A DNA stretch of 64,000 nucleotides from the NCBI RefSeq assembly GCF_041154675.1, contig NZ_AP031322.1, positions 2,107,812 through 2,171,811 on the forward strand, read 5' to 3'. The DNA comes from Sulfurisphaera javensis (GTDB taxonomy: Archaea; Thermoproteota; Thermoprotei_A; Sulfolobales; Sulfolobaceae). Under the pieces are notes generated by a model. That model worked only from the letters and a program-made list of their open reading frames with translations, was not told the DNA's origin and ran no database searches. Below are positions 62,635-64,000 of the stretch, piece after piece (position 1 is the stretch's first letter; every line of letters begins with the position of its first letter). The position numbers and the translations under genes were made by a program.

Positions 62635-64000
62635 TAATATCTACCTTTCTATTTCTTAGATATTCAACATCAGAGGCGTATAATAATCTTATATCTTTAA
62701 GTCCAAACAATAACATTGCTAATCTATCTATTCCAATTCCCCACGCACCTGCAGAAGAGCTTATATTAACAGCCTCAAGTATTTCTGGTCTTAGTAATCC
62801 TGCTCCAGACATTTCTACCCAACCTAATCCTTCTATTTTTCCGTATACCTCCACACTTGGTTCGGTAAATGGGAAATAAGCTGGTTTAAACTTTATTTCC
62901 TTAATCCCAATTCCATTAAATATTTCCTTAAGCGTTCCTAGTAAATCTCTAAAGTTATAGCCATCTTCAATAACTAAACCATCTAACTGATGAAATTCAA
63001 TTAAGTGTGTGGCATCGATGGAATCTGGTCTGAAAACTTTACCTATAGTGAATACTTTTATTGGTGGCTTAGGTCTTGAAGCTAATACTCTTGCTGTTGT
63101 TGCTGTAGTTTGACTCCTTAACATAAGTCTCATAGCTATGTTAACATCCCAAGTGTATTTCCACCCTTTTTCATGTATTTGTCTAACTTTCTCAATTAAC
63201 TTTTCGTCAGCGATTTTACCCTTTCCAGTTATAGCAAAACTATCATGGATCTCTCTGGCAGGATGGTCTTGAGCTTGAAATAACAAGTCAAAATTATAAA
63301 ATTCCATTTCTATGTAATCTGAATAAACTTCTTTAAATCCTAATTCCTTCATTAAATCTCTTAACTTTTCAAGGAATTCTTTAAAGAAATGCTTTTTCCC
63401 TAAAGAATAAAAAGGAGGAAAAGCTTCAACATTATATTCCCTTAAAGTGTATTTTCTCCATTCACCAGAGACTAACAACTCTGAAGTTAAGAAAGTAATT
63501 GAAGGTTTGGTTTCAACAGTTTCTTTAATTAATCTGAGATATAGCTCCTTTTCTGTTTTTTTAATCAGCATTTTTCTATATAATAATTGTTGAATAATCT
63601 CTTCTTTTGCATCTTCTGGTTTTTTAAGTGCTTCTTTTTCTTCTTTTGCTTCGTAAACTTGAACAAGAGGGATTATATTATCGTCTTCTATTTTAATAAG
63701 GCCTTTTCTTTTAGCCCAACCTATAGCTATATCGAAATCTTTCCCTATTTTTTCCTTCAAATCTTTAATTTTACCTTCTTTGCCAGCTAAAGTGTTCAAG
63801 AGTTTTTCCTCTGGAAAACCTTCATTTAGTCTTCGTTTTCCTTCCTCAGTAAGCTCATATTTTATATGTTCTTTTTCTTCTAGTTCTATGTACCCTTTCT
63901 CTTTTAGTAGTCTTGAAATGCTAAATACAGTATCTAATGGAATGTTAAGTTGCTTACTGATATTTTCTGCTGATGCTTCCTTTACTTTAGCTAAATATTC
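62621..64000 (-). CDS. pheS: Phenylalanyl-tRNA synthetase alpha subunit, 5' end outside the window
   Basis: The frame stays open to the window edge: before LLNTLAGKEGK it reads EYLAKVKEASAENISKQLNI and a second winged-helix segment, the typical N-terminal DNA/RNA-binding-like domain of archaeal PheS. About 459 residues are visible. Class II motifs include QDHPAREIHDSF, LMLRSQTTATTAR, EFHQLDG and the C-terminal GIGIDRLAMLLFG. A TTG at 63799 is not the start. Only the first 10 or so residues should be missing. Confidence 0.95.
   Translation of the reverse strand, partial: EYLAKVKEASAENISKQLNIPLDTVFSISRLLKEKGYIELEEKEHIKYELTEEGKRRLNEGFPEEKLLNTLAGKEGKIKDLKEKIGKDFDIAIGWAKRKGLIKIEDDNIIPLVQVYEAKEEKEALKKPEDAKEEIIQQLLYRKMLIKKTEKELYLRLIKETVETKPSITFLTSELLVSGEWRKYTLREYNVEAFPPFYSLGKKHFFKEFLEKLRDLMKELGFKEVYSDYIEMEFYNFDLLFQAQDHPAREIHDSFAITGKGKIADEKLIEKVRQIHEKGWKYTWDVNIAMRLMLRSQTTATTARVLASRPKPPIKVFTIGKVFRPDSIDATHLIEFHQLDGLVIEDGYNFRDLLGTLKEIFNGIGIKEIKFKPAYFPFTEPSVEVYGKIEGLGWVEMSGAGLLRPEILEAVNISSSAGAWGIGIDRLAMLLFGLKDIRLLYASDVEYLRNRKVDINAYY

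Noticed and set aside
63799-64000. PheS start at the TTG near 63799
   Set aside because: The frame continues to the window edge and encodes the expected N-terminal winged-helix region.

Overview
The window looks like the chromosome of a thermoacidophilic crenarchaeon of the order Sulfolobales. The evidence is the AT-rich sequence, the archaeal L10/L12 stalk, S19e, L39e, L31e, LX and aIF6 genes, a tRNA with an intron at 37/38, enzymes of pterin and mevalonate metabolism, and above all a complete UV-inducible pilus (ups) locus, which is known only from Sulfolobales. I infer a relative of Sulfurisphaera (Sulfolobus) tokodaii, but the sequence alone does not prove the species.

Layout. 1-664: 3'-truncated exported protein. 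778-6406: pyruvoyl decarboxylase, then a mevalonate operon (HMG-CoA synthase, thiolase-like protein, DUF35 protein, HMG-CoA reductase) and glyA. 6399-9863 (minus): UspA, GAPDH, PGK and an unknown protein. 10299-13359: a gene-poor accessory island between tRNA-Gln and tRNA-Arg, with a decayed IS1-family transposase and an orphan 550-residue protein. 13742-24110 (minus): a long information-processing cluster (DUF434 protein, alaS, L12, L10, L1, L11, NusG, SecE, FtsY, prefoldin alpha, LX, aIF6, L31e, L39e, PDCD5-like, S19e). 24180-43090: mixed metabolism: NAPRTase, AbrB/PhoU regulator, DUF711, DsrE-TusA, cysteine-synthase-like enzyme, kinase-like protein, MoaA, prolidase, GTP cyclohydrolase I, an HTH/binding-protein fusion, glutamine synthetase, degenerate acyl-adenylate enzyme plus thioredoxin, beta-RFAP synthase, RNA m5C methylase, gamma carbonic anhydrase, radical SAM, XerA, and a divergent FAD-oxidoreductase/MqnA-like pair. 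43346-54695: ups pilus genes followed by a DNA-repair and glycosylation block (HTH, endonuclease III, ParB-like, glycosyltransferase, Lhr/Hel112-like helicase). 54615-64000: JAMM-like and HTH-CBS proteins, small Sulfolobales proteins, MDR-like protein, aminotransferase, CinA-like, hydrolase, pheT and pheS (5' end outside the window).

How the genes fit together. The mevalonate operon feeds isoprenoid lipid synthesis. Its thiolase-like subunit lacks the nucleophilic cysteine and the GHP histidine, so it may be structural. The ups pili bring cells together after UV damage, and the neighbouring repair genes probably process exchanged DNA. Three ups promoters each carry an ANTTTC box upstream of a TATA box. 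FolE and beta-RFAP synthase point to synthesis of a methanopterin-like cofactor, which GlyA could use. 

The least expected observations are: the catalytic-residue loss in the thiolase; an ftsY frame broken by one extra T directly after a well-placed TTG start; an acyl-adenylate enzyme without its P-loop and C-terminal lysine motif, overlapping a thioredoxin gene; a perfect 30-bp palindrome at the mevalonate promoter; a 108-bp identity between the L10 and L12 gene ends; and a TTAGAA-N6-TTCTAA operator candidate between the HTH and endonuclease III genes. Four reading frames not evident as long ORFs were recovered by direct reading: the truncated gene at 1-664, SecE, L39e and a 52-residue protein at 29089.
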